From contig JBGALL010000024.1 of NCBI GenBank assembly GCA_044223895.1, forward strand, positions 1 through 23,371: a stretch of DNA of 23,371 nucleotides, read 5' to 3'. The DNA is from CAKZSU01 sp044223895 (GTDB taxonomy: Bacteria; Patescibacteriota; Microgenomatia; UBA10105; UBA927). Position 1 is the first letter of the stretch. Every line of letters begins with the position of its first letter. The translations under genes were made by a program, and so were the position numbers. The notes beneath the pieces were generated by a model. It was not told where the DNA came from. It ran no database searches and was given only the letters and a program-made list of their open reading frames with translations. Shown here one piece after another: positions 13,805-21,301 of the stretch.

Positions 13805-16800
13805 ATGGACAAAAAAGGTAATTTCGCAAACATTATAGATTTTTCAGGACTTCAGGTCATGCTCGCATCAGCTGATGACATAATGTCATGGTCTTATGGA
13901 GAAGTAACCAAGCCTGAAACTATCAACTATCGTACATTGAAACCTGAAAAGGATGGATTGTTCGATGAAAGAATTTTCGGTCCTACAAAAGACTGGGAAT
14001 GTTATTGTGGAAAATACAAAAGAATTCGTTATCGAGGAATTATTTGTGATAAATGTGGTGTTGAAGTAACCCAAAGTAAAGTTCGACGAGAACGAATGGG
14101 TCATATTACTTTATCCGCTCCTGTAGCTCACGTTTGGTTTTTCAAAGGCGCTCCTTCTAAATTGTCATTACTTTTAGATATGAGTCCACGTGCTTTGGAA
14201 GGTGTTGTCTATTTTGCTCAATATTTAGTAACTTCTGTTGATGATAAATCAAAAGAAAAGATCCTTGAACGAATGACAGGTGCAGAAGATGATCGATTTG
14301 CGGATGTTGAAAAGCGTTTCACCGAAGAAAAAAACAAAAAAGAAACTCATTTTGAAAAAGAACGAGAACAGGTGAAAGCTAGAATTAACGGTAAAGAAGC
14401 TCAAGATTTAGCTTTATCTGAATTAAATCTTAAAGAACGAGAAGAAATGAGTAAATTAGAAGCTAGTTTTGCTGATGAAAAAGGTAAAATTCAAGAAATC
14501 GTTAACTGGCTAGTAAACACAGTAAAAGCTATTAAACCTCTTTCTACACTTACTGAGGATGAATATCTCCGTTTGTTGGAATATGATGCAGTAGATTGTT
14601 TTGAAGTAGGAATGGGTGCAGAAGCTATTGCTGAAGTTGTTAAACATATTGATCTTGCAAAGTTAGCTGCAGACCTTCGTGATGAAATTACCAAAGTTAC
14701 TGGACAACGCCATATCAAAGCCACCAAACGACTTCGAGTTGTTGATGGAATGCGCAAAGCAAGTGTCAGTCCAACATGGATGATCCTTAAGCACTTACCA
14801 GTAATTCCTCCAGATTTGCGACCTATGGTGCAATTATCGGGTGGACGATTTGCTACCAGTGATTTAAATGATTTATATCGCCGAGTTATCAACCGAAACA
14901 ATCGTTTGAAGCATCTTATCGATCTTGGAGCACCAGAAATCATTCTTCGCAATGAAAAACGTATGCTTCAGGAGGCTGTAGACAGTTTGATCGACGCAAC
15001 TCAACGACCTTCATCTCGAGCAGTTATCCAACCATTACGATCTTTGTCAGATATGCTTCGTGGAAAACAAGGACGATTCCGTCAGAATCTTCTTGGAAAA
15101 CGCGTTGACTATTCAGGACGATCAGTTATCGTTGTTGGACCAGAATTAGGTCTTACACAATGTGGTATCCCGAAAGAAATGGCGCTAGAAATGTTCAAAC
15201 CATTCGTTCTTCGTGAACTTATTGTTAGAGGTATCGCTCCTAACGTTAAAAACGCAAAGAACGTTCTTGACCGAAGAACACCAGAAGTCTTTGATATCTT
15301 GGAAGAAATTACCAAGAATCATCCAGTCCTGTTGAATCGTGCTCCTACCTTACATAAATTAGGTATTCAAGCATTCTATCCAATTCTTATTGAGGGTGCC
15401 GCTATTCGAATTCACCCTTGTGTCTGTGCTGGATATAATGCTGACTTTGATGGAGATCAAATGGCTGTTCATATTCCACTTTCAGAAGAAAGTCAGTCAG
15501 AAGCACGACATCTGATGCTTCCAACTCATAATCTATTGAAACCAGCTGATGGATCACCAATTACTGTTCCTAACAAAGAAATGGTATTAGGTTGTTACTA
15601 CTTAACTACTGTAGATGCTAACCATGCCAATGACAAAGAAGAAGAATTAGTAGCTTATGGTAGTAGTGAAGAAGCAATCTATGCCTATCAGACCGGCAGG
15701 TTACCATTACGCATGCCTGCACGGATTAATGTGAATGGATCTGTCGTTGTTACCACAGTTGGCAGAGTGTTATTCAATGAAGCCCTTCCTGAAGGACTGC
15801 GCTTTATGAACACACCAGTTAAAGCGGCTACGGTTAAATCATTAATTACCAAGGCTCTTACCCAATATACAAAAGAAGAAGTTGTTACCCTTATCGACAA
15901 GGTCAAAAATATTGGATTTATGGGAGCTACCATTTGTGGAGGATTATCTGTTTCTGTGTTTGATTGTGAAATGATCGATGAAAAAGCAGGAATCGTTGCT
16001 GATGCAGAAAAGAAAGTTGCTGAAATTGATGGTAACTATCAGATGGGGTTAATTACCTTAGATGAAAAGAAACGACTTTCAAACGAAGTATGGATTGAAG
16101 TTACCGAAAGAATTGCTGACAAAACTTGGGAAAAGATGTCTATGGCTAACCCAGTCAAGATGATTATCGATTCAGGGGGAGCTCGTGCTTCTAAAGATCA
16201 ACTGAAGCAGTTATCTGCTATCAAGGGTCTCGTCGTCGATCCGCTTGGAAAGATCGTCGAATTGCCAACCAAGAGTAACTACCGAGAAGGTTTGTCAATT
16301 TTCGAATACGTCACCAGTACTCGAGGATCACGTAAAGGTCTTACTGACTCTGCTTTGAAAACAGCAGACGCAGGATACCTTACCCGCCGACTTTGTGATG
16401 TCTCCCACGATGCAATTATTCGTATGGAAGACTGTGGTACATCTGAAGGATGGCAAATTAATCGTAACGATGAACGAACAGCAGCCTTTACATCACGCGT
16501 CGTTGGGCGATATGCAGCTCAAGATATCGTTGGTCAAAACGGAAAAGTCGTTATCGCAGCTGGAGAATTTATCTCTGAAGATAACATGGGCTTAATTGAT
16601 GAACATCAGGTTGAGTCAGTCGTTATCCGTTCACCAATTAGTTGTCAGGCTTCTTCAGGATTGTGTGCAAAATGTTACGGAAGAGATTTCTCAACCAACG
16701 GTACTGTTGAAATTGGTACCCCAGGTGGAATCTTAGCCGCACAATCAATTGGAGAACCAGGTACACAGCTGACCATGCGTGTTCGCCACGCAGGAGGTAT

Positions 16801-17521
16801 CGTCGGTCTTGACGTTACCCAAGGTCTTCCACGTGTCGAAGAGTTGTTTGAAGCCCGTATGCCACGCGCATTGGCTCCAATCGCTGATATCTCTGGAACA
16901 GTTGAAGTAAGTGAATCAGAAGATGGAATCAAAGTTGTCATTCGTAACAAACAAATGACAAATGATGAGTTTGAATACATCATTCCATTAACCAGTGAAT
17001 TATTGGTAAAAAATGGTGATCAAATTGCGTCTGGTGATCAGATAGCTCGAGGAAGTTTGGATCTTAAAGAAGTATTGAGAATCCGTGGACTCCGTGGAGC
17101 TCAGAAATACTTGATCAACGAAATCCAAAGAGTGTACGAATCACAAGGAATCTCTATTAACGATAAGCATTTTGAAGTTATCGTTCGCAAGATGAGTGAT
17201 AAGGTTCGTATCGAACATTCTGGAGACACCATCCTCCTTCCAGGAGAAATGGTTGATAAGCATCGATTTGAAGAAGAAAATGCTCGTATCTTAGCTGAAG
17301 GTGGAGAACCAGCAACAGCTCAAGTAGTAATTCTTGGAATTACCCGTGCATCATTATTCACTGAATCCTGGTTATCAGCAGCATCATTCCAAGAAACAAC
17401 TAACGTTTTGACTGATGCAGCAATCTCCGGAAAAGTTGATAAGTTGCTTGGACTCAAAGAAAACGTTATAATCGGCAGACTGATTCCAGTCAGTCCAGAA
17501 AGAGCCCAAATCATAAATTAA
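13805..17521 (+). CDS. rpoC: DNA-directed RNA polymerase subunit beta'
   Basis: The product has 1238 residues. It carries the N-terminal zinc ribbon (Cys66, Cys68, Cys81, Cys84), the NADFDGDQMAVH catalytic magnesium loop near residues 545-556 and the second zinc site (Cys877, Cys947, Cys954, Cys957). The trigger-loop and bridge-helix region includes the segment QSIGEPGTQLTMRVRHAGG. The C terminus ends in GLKENVIIGRLIPVSPER. Residues about 146-243 are a charged coiled-coil insert between VVYFAQYLVTSVD and LSTLTEDEYLRLLEYD, placed like the insert of actinobacterial beta'. The subunit holds the catalytic centre and the clamp. A strong ribosome binding site (AAAGGAG, spacing 6) precedes the ATG, nine bases after rpoB, so the two are one operon. 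Confidence 0.98.
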   Translation: MDKKGNFANIIDFSGLQVMLASADDIMSWSYGEVTKPETINYRTLKPEKDGLFDERIFGPTKDWECYCGKYKRIRYRGIICDKCGVEVTQSKVRRERMGHITLSAPVAHVWFFKGAPSKLSLLLDMSPRALEGVVYFAQYLVTSVDDKSKEKILERMTGAEDDRFADVEKRFTEEKNKKETHFEKEREQVKARINGKEAQDLALSELNLKEREEMSKLEASFADEKGKIQEIVNWLVNTVKAIKPLSTLTEDEYLRLLEYDAVDCFEVGMGAEAIAEVVKHIDLAKLAADLRDEITKVTGQRHIKATKRLRVVDGMRKASVSPTWMILKHLPVIPPDLRPMVQLSGGRFATSDLNDLYRRVINRNNRLKHLIDLGAPEIILRNEKRMLQEAVDSLIDATQRPSSRAVIQPLRSLSDMLRGKQGRFRQNLLGKRVDYSGRSVIVVGPELGLTQCGIPKEMALEMFKPFVLRELIVRGIAPNVKNAKNVLDRRTPEVFDILEEITKNHPVLLNRAPTLHKLGIQAFYPILIEGAAIRIHPCVCAGYNADFDGDQMAVHIPLSEESQSEARHLMLPTHNLLKPADGSPITVPNKEMVLGCYYLTTVDANHANDKEEELVAYGSSEEAIYAYQTGRLPLRMPARINVNGSVVVTTVGRVLFNEALPEGLRFMNTPVKAATVKSLITKALTQYTKEEVVTLIDKVKNIGFMGATICGGLSVSVFDCEMIDEKAGIVADAEKKVAEIDGNYQMGLITLDEKKRLSNEVWIEVTERIADKTWEKMSMANPVKMIIDSGGARASKDQLKQLSAIKGLVVDPLGKIVELPTKSNYREGLSIFEYVTSTRGSRKGLTDSALKTADAGYLTRRLCDVSHDAIIRMEDCGTSEGWQINRNDERTAAFTSRVVGRYAAQDIVGQNGKVVIAAGEFISEDNMGLIDEHQVESVVIRSPISCQASSGLCAKCYGRDFSTNGTVEIGTPGGILAAQSIGEPGTQLTMRVRHAGGIVGLDVTQGLPRVEELFEARMPRALAPIADISGTVEVSESEDGIKVVIRNKQMTNDEFEYIIPLTSELLVKNGDQIASGDQIARGSLDLKEVLRIRGLRGAQKYLINEIQRVYESQGISINDKHFEVIVRKMSDKVRIEHSGDTILLPGEMVDKHRFEEENARILAEGGEPATAQVVILGITRASLFTESWLSAASFQETTNVLTDAAISGKVDKLLGLKENVIIGRLIPVSPERAQIIN

Positions 17522-17536
17522 AGAAAAGGAACTATA

Positions 17537-17971
17537 ATGCCAACAATTAATCAATTAATTAAAAATGGTCGAAAACGTAAAGTAGGAAAAGTAAAAGCAA
17601 CAGCGCTGAGAAAATTTTTCAACGCTAAAGATAGAGTAACCAAACAGCTTCCTGCACCATTTAAACGTGGAGTTGTTACTCTGGTAAAAACTATGACACC
17701 GAAGAAGCCTAACTCAGCTCTTCGAAAAGTTGCCCGTGTACGCTTATCAAATAAGCAAGAAGTTACTGCCTATATCGGAGGAATTGGTCACTCATTGAAC
17801 GAACACGCTATTGTGTTAGTTCGAGGTGGACGTGTACCTGATCTTCCAGGTGTGAAATATCACATCGTTCGTGGAAAGTATGACATGTCCGGTGTTGAAA
17901 ACAGAAAACAAGGACGAAGTCGATATGGTACCAAAAGTAGCCAAGGACCAAAAGGAGCTAAAGCTAATTAA
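17537..17971 (+). CDS. rpsL: Small ribosomal subunit protein uS12
   Basis: The product has 144 residues. uS12 sits at the decoding centre of the 30S subunit. The hallmark PKKPNSALRKVARVRL is intact, including the lysines linked to streptomycin binding. The second signature reads GGRVPDLPGVKYHIVRG, with proline (residue 101) where most bacteria have lysine. The neighbouring Asp that RimO methylthiolates in other bacteria is kept. The N-terminal part has extra basic residues (KATALRKFFNAKDRVTKQLP) compared with E. coli. An AAGGA ribosome binding site lies 6 bases before the ATG. The gene follows rpoC by 15 bases and is surely in the same operon. Confidence 0.97.
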   Translation: MPTINQLIKNGRKRKVGKVKATALRKFFNAKDRVTKQLPAPFKRGVVTLVKTMTPKKPNSALRKVARVRLSNKQEVTAYIGGIGHSLNEHAIVLVRGGRVPDLPGVKYHIVRGKYDMSGVENRKQGRSRYGTKSSQGPKGAKAN

Positions 17972-17977
17972 AAACAC

Positions 17978-18040
17978 GTCATCCTGAGGCGGAGCCGAAG
18001 GATCTCATATAAAGGGATTCTTCACTTCGTTCAGAATGAC
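17978..18040. repeat. REP-like palindromic element between rpsL and rpsG
   Basis: The 63-base element starts GTCATCCTGAGGCGGAGCCG and ends CACTTCGTTCAGAATGAC. The ends are inverted repeats (GTCATCCTGA with TCAGAATGAC, one mismatch), and an inner helix, GAAGGATC with GATTCTTC, continues the stem. It closely resembles the 'GTCATTCTGAGC...GAAGAATC' dispersed palindromes found in many bacterial genomes. Only one copy is present in the window. It ends 12 bases before the rpsG ATG, so the hairpin could affect rpsG translation or expression relative to rpsL. Confidence 0.8.
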
Positions 18041-18052
18041 AATATAAATTAT

Positions 18053-18526
18053 ATGAGAAGTGGACGCGTTATTAAAAAATTATCAGAACCAGATCCAGTT
18101 TACGGAAATCGTTTACTTGGTAGATTCATTAACCGAGTTATGTACAGTGGTAAAAAATCAACTGCACAGACACAGGTCTATGAAGCATTAGATCTTATTA
18201 AAGAAACTGGTGAAGATCCAATCAAAACCTTTGAATTAGCTATCAATACCGTTGGTCCAAAAATGGAAGTAAAGGCTCGTCGAGTTGGAGGAGCTTCATA
18301 CCAAGTTCCTATGGAAGTGCGTGGAGATCGTCGAGTTGCTTTGGCTATTCGTTGGATTGTCATGTTAGCACGAAAGCGATCAAATAAAGAATTCAAATCT
18401 TTTGGAGCCAAATTAGCTGCAGAATTAAGTGATGCTGCTAAAGGACAAGGAGAAGCAATCAAAAAGAGAGACACCATTCATCGTATGGCTGAAGCCAACC
18501 GAGCCTTTGCTCACTTCAAGTGGTAA
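18053..18526 (+). CDS. rpsG: Small ribosomal subunit protein uS7
   Basis: The product has 157 residues, the normal length. uS7 starts assembly of the 30S head and contacts the 3' major domain of 16S rRNA and E-site tRNA. Family blocks are PDPVYGNRLLGRFINRVMYS, GKKSTAQTQVYEAL, NTVGPKMEVKARRVGGASYQ, VPMEVRGDRRVALAIRW and the C-terminal HRMAEANRAFAHFKW. The N terminus (MRSGRVIKKL) is slightly short but basic as usual. The ATG is the first in frame and has no Shine-Dalgarno sequence. A REP-like hairpin lies directly upstream. The usual next genes of the str operon (fusA, tuf) are not here. Confidence 0.97.
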   Translation: MRSGRVIKKLSEPDPVYGNRLLGRFINRVMYSGKKSTAQTQVYEALDLIKETGEDPIKTFELAINTVGPKMEVKARRVGGASYQVPMEVRGDRRVALAIRWIVMLARKRSNKEFKSFGAKLAAELSDAAKGQGEAIKKRDTIHRMAEANRAFAHFKW

Positions 18527-18561
18527 ACATTCTCTATTAACCCTAGCCCCACCTTATATCA

Positions 18562-19350
18562 ATGTCAAAAGAATCCCTACAGGTATTTAGACCTGAGAAT
18601 ATTCTTACCAGGGAAATTCGTAATCGGAATACTGATATTGATTCTCTCAATCTTTCGGAATCTGATGAGTATAATTACCTCATAAAATTGCGCTATCTAG
18701 CTAATGGGTTTATATCTCTTTCTCGGTATGAAGAGTTTTTAAATCTAGATGACTATTTAGCATACTTTTCTACAGATCAGTCAAAAAGACTGTCATATTA
18801 TTTTGAATCGATTGATGGTATTGAAGAATGGCGCTCTTATATATCTGCTACACGGCTCGGTCCAGTTAACTTTGCTCAGATTTCTACTGAAGAATTTCTT
18901 TCAATTCGTCCCAACAGACTAGATGGAGCTAAAGAGACTCGAAAATTACTTAGGTATGTAGATAACAATTTATATAATAAATTTTGTTTAGAACCAGATA
19001 ATTTTGAGTTTAGGGTATTTAGGGGAGGAGAGGATAGAAAAAATAAGTATGGAGATTACCTCAATAATCTGCACTTATATGGAGTTGATTTTAACTTATA
19101 TGAAGGGTGGAAAGGTATATGGACTCGGCAAGGGCAAATATATGGTGGTGGTGTCCATGTTGATGGGGAAGATGCTACCTATGTGATCGTTTATTATGAT
19201 CCTGAACATCTTTTGGGTGGACCAGGTTTTTATGATGAAGGAGCTCTCGATTTTTTCAGATTAGTAAAGGCTGGAAAAACTTTACGGGATCTTTTAATGG
19301 ATGGAATAGTTATACAAATAGGAGAAGAAAAAGCCTGCGTGATAGAATAA
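18562..19350 (+). CDS. Hypothetical protein, no family recognised
   Basis: The product has 262 residues and is soluble in appearance, with no signal peptide or membrane helix. It is rich in Tyr, Leu, Asp and Asn. The N-terminal half looks helical (EYNYLIKLRYLANGF, then EWRSYISATRLGPVNFAQIS). The C-terminal half is rich in Gly and aromatics (FRVFRGGEDRKNKYGDYLNN, then GQIYGGGVHVDGEDATYVIV), suggesting a beta fold. No catalytic motif stands out. An FRVFRG segment faintly recalls ADP-ribosyltransferase starts, but the rest of that signature is missing. No ribosome binding site is seen. It stands after rpsG, where fusA is common in other bacteria, and its stop codon overlaps the promoter of the next gene. 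Clean framing and plausible composition support a real gene. Confidence 0.6.
   Translation: MSKESLQVFRPENILTREIRNRNTDIDSLNLSESDEYNYLIKLRYLANGFISLSRYEEFLNLDDYLAYFSTDQSKRLSYYFESIDGIEEWRSYISATRLGPVNFAQISTEEFLSIRPNRLDGAKETRKLLRYVDNNLYNKFCLEPDNFEFRVFRGGEDRKNKYGDYLNNLHLYGVDFNLYEGWKGIWTRQGQIYGGGVHVDGEDATYVIVYYDPEHLLGGPGFYDEGALDFFRLVKAGKTLRDLLMDGIVIQIGEEKACVIE
19340..19348 (+). promoter_or_regulatory. Candidate extended -10 promoter for the glycosylase gene
   Basis: TGATAGAAT overlaps the end of the previous gene and ends 10 bases before the ATG at 19359. The predicted leader is about 3-4 bases. No -35 box is clear. Confidence 0.4.
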
Positions 19351-19358
19351 AAAAGATA

Positions 19359-19967
19359 ATGAATAATACTATACTTTCACATTTTGAAACTGCAGATCAA
19401 GTTCTATTTAAGATTATTCCTGAAATAGAACCATTTATTATCGAAAAATCTGATGAAATCTTTTTTTCATTAGTAGAATCGATCATTTCCCAACAATTAT
19501 CCATAAAAGCTAGCGATACTATTGTGAAACGGTTTGTAGCCTTATTTCCTGAGGGCGAGATCACTCCCGAACATGTTCTGGCTGTTCCTAGAGAAAAATT
19601 TCGAGAAGTAGGAATGTCGTGGAACAAAGCTGACTATGTCCATAACATTGCCCGGGCGATTCTTGAAAAGCAATTACACATAGATAGTTTTGATACGATG
19701 ACCGATGACGAAGTGGTTGCTGAGTTGACTACAATTAAAGGAATAGGGCAGTGGACTGCTGAGATGTTTCTGATGTTTACCTTAGCGCGTGAAGATGTGT
19801 TCTCGTATGGAGATGTAGGCTTACAGAATGCTATCCAACGATTATATAATTTAAAAAAGAAACCGACTAAAAAACAAATGGAAAAAATAAGTAAAAAGTG
19901 GAAGCCTTACCGAACGTACGCAGCCAGAATACTCTGGAGATCTCTTGATAACGAGCCAAAAGAATAA
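19359..19967 (+). CDS. DNA-3-methyladenine glycosylase, HhH-GPD (AlkA-like)
   Basis: This 202-residue base-excision repair enzyme removes alkylated bases and leaves an abasic site. The helix SLVESIISQQLSIKAS (37-52) is the family's opening signature. The helix-hairpin-helix LTTIKGIGQWTAEMFL (123-138) is followed by the loop VFSYGDVGLQ with the expected catalytic Asp152. It lacks the N-terminal TBP-like domain of E. coli AlkA and so matches the compact single-domain type. No C-terminal Fe-S cysteines are present, which argues against an endonuclease III or MutY identity. The product, an abasic site, is the substrate of endonuclease IV encoded at 22359. A minus-strand gene converges on it, with only a few bases between the stops. 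Confidence 0.93.
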   Translation: MNNTILSHFETADQVLFKIIPEIEPFIIEKSDEIFFSLVESIISQQLSIKASDTIVKRFVALFPEGEITPEHVLAVPREKFREVGMSWNKADYVHNIARAILEKQLHIDSFDTMTDDEVVAELTTIKGIGQWTAEMFLMFTLAREDVFSYGDVGLQNAIQRLYNLKKKPTKKQMEKISKKWKPYRTYAARILWRSLDNEPKE

Positions 19968-19973
19968 CCTTCT

Positions 19974-20405
19974 CTAAACAATAGCAGAGCTTTTTTTAAT
20001 TTCTCCGGTTTTATATACACTCAATAAATATTGCTCTAGAAGATCTTCATGAAAGCAGAAAAAATCTATCGATTGTTGTTCATGATTTATTATAAATCTG
20101 GTTACGTGGGGAAACCGTAAGTTGGTCGCATCTACTTCTACATACACACTCAAGCTAAAATGATGAGCCCCGCTCGTATCTTTGCTTACAATAACACTCA
20201 CTGTCTCTCGATCTAAATGGAGATTACGTCTATATTCTTCAGCACGGAGTATTTCATACTGTATTACAACATGACGGGGATCAGAGACAGAATCCTTTAA
20301 CGAAGAGTACGTTGGTTCACCTAAAAAATTACTGAGAGGTTCTATCCAAGTGTAATCTGGGAGTTTATATGTGTATTCTTGAGGGGGGAGAAATCTTTCT
20401 TTCAT
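19974..20405 (-). CDS. Hypothetical protein downstream of flavodoxin
   Basis: The product has 143 residues and belongs to no family I recognise. It starts MKERFLPPQEYTYKLPDYTW and includes an alternating stretch (ETVSVIVSKDTSGAHHFSLS, then VYVEVDATNLRF) that suggests a beta sheet. A helical end follows (HEDLLEQYLLSVYKTGEI). It has no signal peptide or membrane helix. The gene begins 5 bases after the flavodoxin stop on the same strand, so the two are probably cotranscribed. A functional link to flavodoxin is possible but not shown. Confidence 0.55.
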   Translation of the reverse strand: MKERFLPPQEYTYKLPDYTWIEPLSNFLGEPTYSSLKDSVSDPRHVVIQYEILRAEEYRRNLHLDRETVSVIVSKDTSGAHHFSLSVYVEVDATNLRFPHVTRFIINHEQQSIDFFCFHEDLLEQYLLSVYKTGEIKKSSAIV

Positions 20406-20410
20406 CCCGC

Positions 20411-20863
20411 TTATTTCAATACCTCATTTAACTTTTTACACCATTCTTCGATAAGCTGTGTGTTTTCAGCTTGTCGGTAATAAAATTTATCCATGCGCAG
20501 TGAAGGGAGAAGCAAGACCCCTTTCCAATCAGCTACCCATTGTTCTAAAACAGTTACTGCCCCGTTAAAAACTTTGTATGAATTATCTCCCAATCCAAAA
20601 ATAGCCGTTTTTTTCCCTTCAATAGATTTTCCTTCCATTTTTTTCTTGAATTCCCAAAAATCATCATGAGGTTGTCCTTCTTCGCCATTAAAATCCCAGC
20701 TAGGTGATCCAAACACGACAGCATCATAACCAGTTATATCTTCTGGTGAGGCTTCAATCACCCGTTTTAGATCGACCGTGTGTCCAGAAAGATATTGAGC
20801 TATCATCTGAGCAGCCATTTCCGTACCACCTGAATTTGTTGCGTATAAAAGAAGTAATTTCAT
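20411..20863 (-). CDS. Flavodoxin
   Basis: This FMN-binding electron carrier has about 150 residues. The start is placed at the ATG at 20863-20861 because the fold begins there (MKLLLLYATNSGGTEMAAQM). An upstream ATG at 20890 would add nine polar residues. YATNSGGTE is the phosphate loop, FGSPSWDFNGEEGQPHDDFW holds the aromatic residue that stacks on the flavin, and FGLGDNSYKVFNGAV is the second flavin loop. It donates low-potential electrons to a reductase partner that is not in the window. In a reduced genome its presence implies at least one flavodoxin-dependent enzyme elsewhere. The downstream hypothetical gene is likely in the same operon. Confidence 0.94.
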   Translation of the reverse strand: MKLLLLYATNSGGTEMAAQMIAQYLSGHTVDLKRVIEASPEDITGYDAVVFGSPSWDFNGEEGQPHDDFWEFKKKMEGKSIEGKKTAIFGLGDNSYKVFNGAVTVLEQWVADWKGVLLLPSLRMDKFYYRQAENTQLIEEWCKKLNEVLK

Positions 20864-20869
20864 ATACGT

Positions 20870-20898
20870 ATAATCTTCTAAATTTGTCATTTCGTCAA
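20870..20898 (-). promoter_or_regulatory. Candidate flavodoxin promoter
   Basis: On the minus strand TTGACG (20898-20893), a 17-base spacer and GATTAT (20875-20870). It ends 6 bases before the ATG at 20863, which would make the mRNA leaderless and supports that start over the one at 20890. The -10 match is only 4 of 6. Confidence 0.4.
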
Positions 20899-20911
20899 GA
20901 ATTGATATACT
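20884..20911 (+). promoter_or_regulatory. Promoter of the 2TM gene
   Basis: TTGTCA (20884-20889), a 16-base spacer and TATACT (20906-20911), the latter with an extended TGA. It overlaps the candidate flavodoxin promoter on the other strand. The leader is about 49 bases and carries a Shine-Dalgarno sequence (AAGGAG). Confidence 0.6.
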
Positions 20912-20966
20912 CTCCCTCTTGTCAACCTACGAATGAATACGATAGCCTATTAGTAAGGAGTATCAT

Positions 20967-21218
20967 ATGAAAAAATCTGCCCGTTCTCATGTTGTCTCGT
21001 CCAAAAATGCTTCTGTACTTGCCGGAGATGAAATGAGAAGTTTCATCGTTCACTTTATTTTGTATCTTCTCGTAAATTTCGGATTGTTTACCTACATTTT
21101 CAGTACCAGTGGAAATTTGAATGTATTTTATTGGGTAGTTGCAGGCTGGGGAATTGGGTTGTTTGCCCATGCCTTAGCTGTCTTCGGAGTTATGAAATTC
21201 CTTGCCAAAGAGTGGTAA
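20967..21218 (+). CDS. 2TM domain membrane protein
   Basis: The product has 83 residues and two membrane helices (IVHFILYLLVNFGLFTYIF and VFYWVVAGWGIGLFAHALAVF). The segment RSFIVHFILYLLVNFGL followed by FYWVVAGWGIGLFAHA is the pattern of the '2TM domain' family, where the His in the first helix, the GWGIGL motif and the following His are typical. These small proteins are often attached to histidine kinases or stand alone. No function is established. AAGGAG (20955-20960) precedes the ATG with normal spacing. Confidence 0.85.
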   Translation: MKKSARSHVVSSKNASVLAGDEMRSFIVHFILYLLVNFGLFTYIFSTSGNLNVFYWVVAGWGIGLFAHALAVFGVMKFLAKEW

Positions 21219-21281
21219 TCGATCTGGTATTAACGCTATCTTCCTCTGAAGTTTTCTATAGACAGTATCTCTGTTGTCTTG

Positions 21282-21290
21282 TGATACAAT
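21282..21290 (+). promoter_or_regulatory. Extended -10 promoter of the DUF2130 gene
   Basis: TGATACAAT ends 11 bases before the ATG at 21302. The surrounding 12-mer TTGTGATACAAT is identical to the one ahead of the alaS T-box (3020-3031). The predicted leader is about 5 bases. Confidence 0.5.
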
Positions 21291-21301
21291 CCTGATACTT
21301 T

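Noticed and set aside
14491..14952. Minus-strand open frame inside rpoC
   Set aside because: Antisense shadow of the conserved beta' core, with no start signal or recognisable domain.
18970..19070. ADP-ribosyltransferase toxin signature in the orphan protein
   Set aside because: Only an Arg-Gly segment resembles it; the Ser-Thr-Ser and Glu-x-Glu parts are absent.
19960..20010. Intrinsic terminator between the convergent genes
   Set aside because: A T-run is present after AGCAGAGC, but no stable stem could be drawn.
20864..20890. Longer flavodoxin starting at 20890
   Set aside because: The nine extra residues precede the first beta strand of the fold and the candidate promoter overlaps them.
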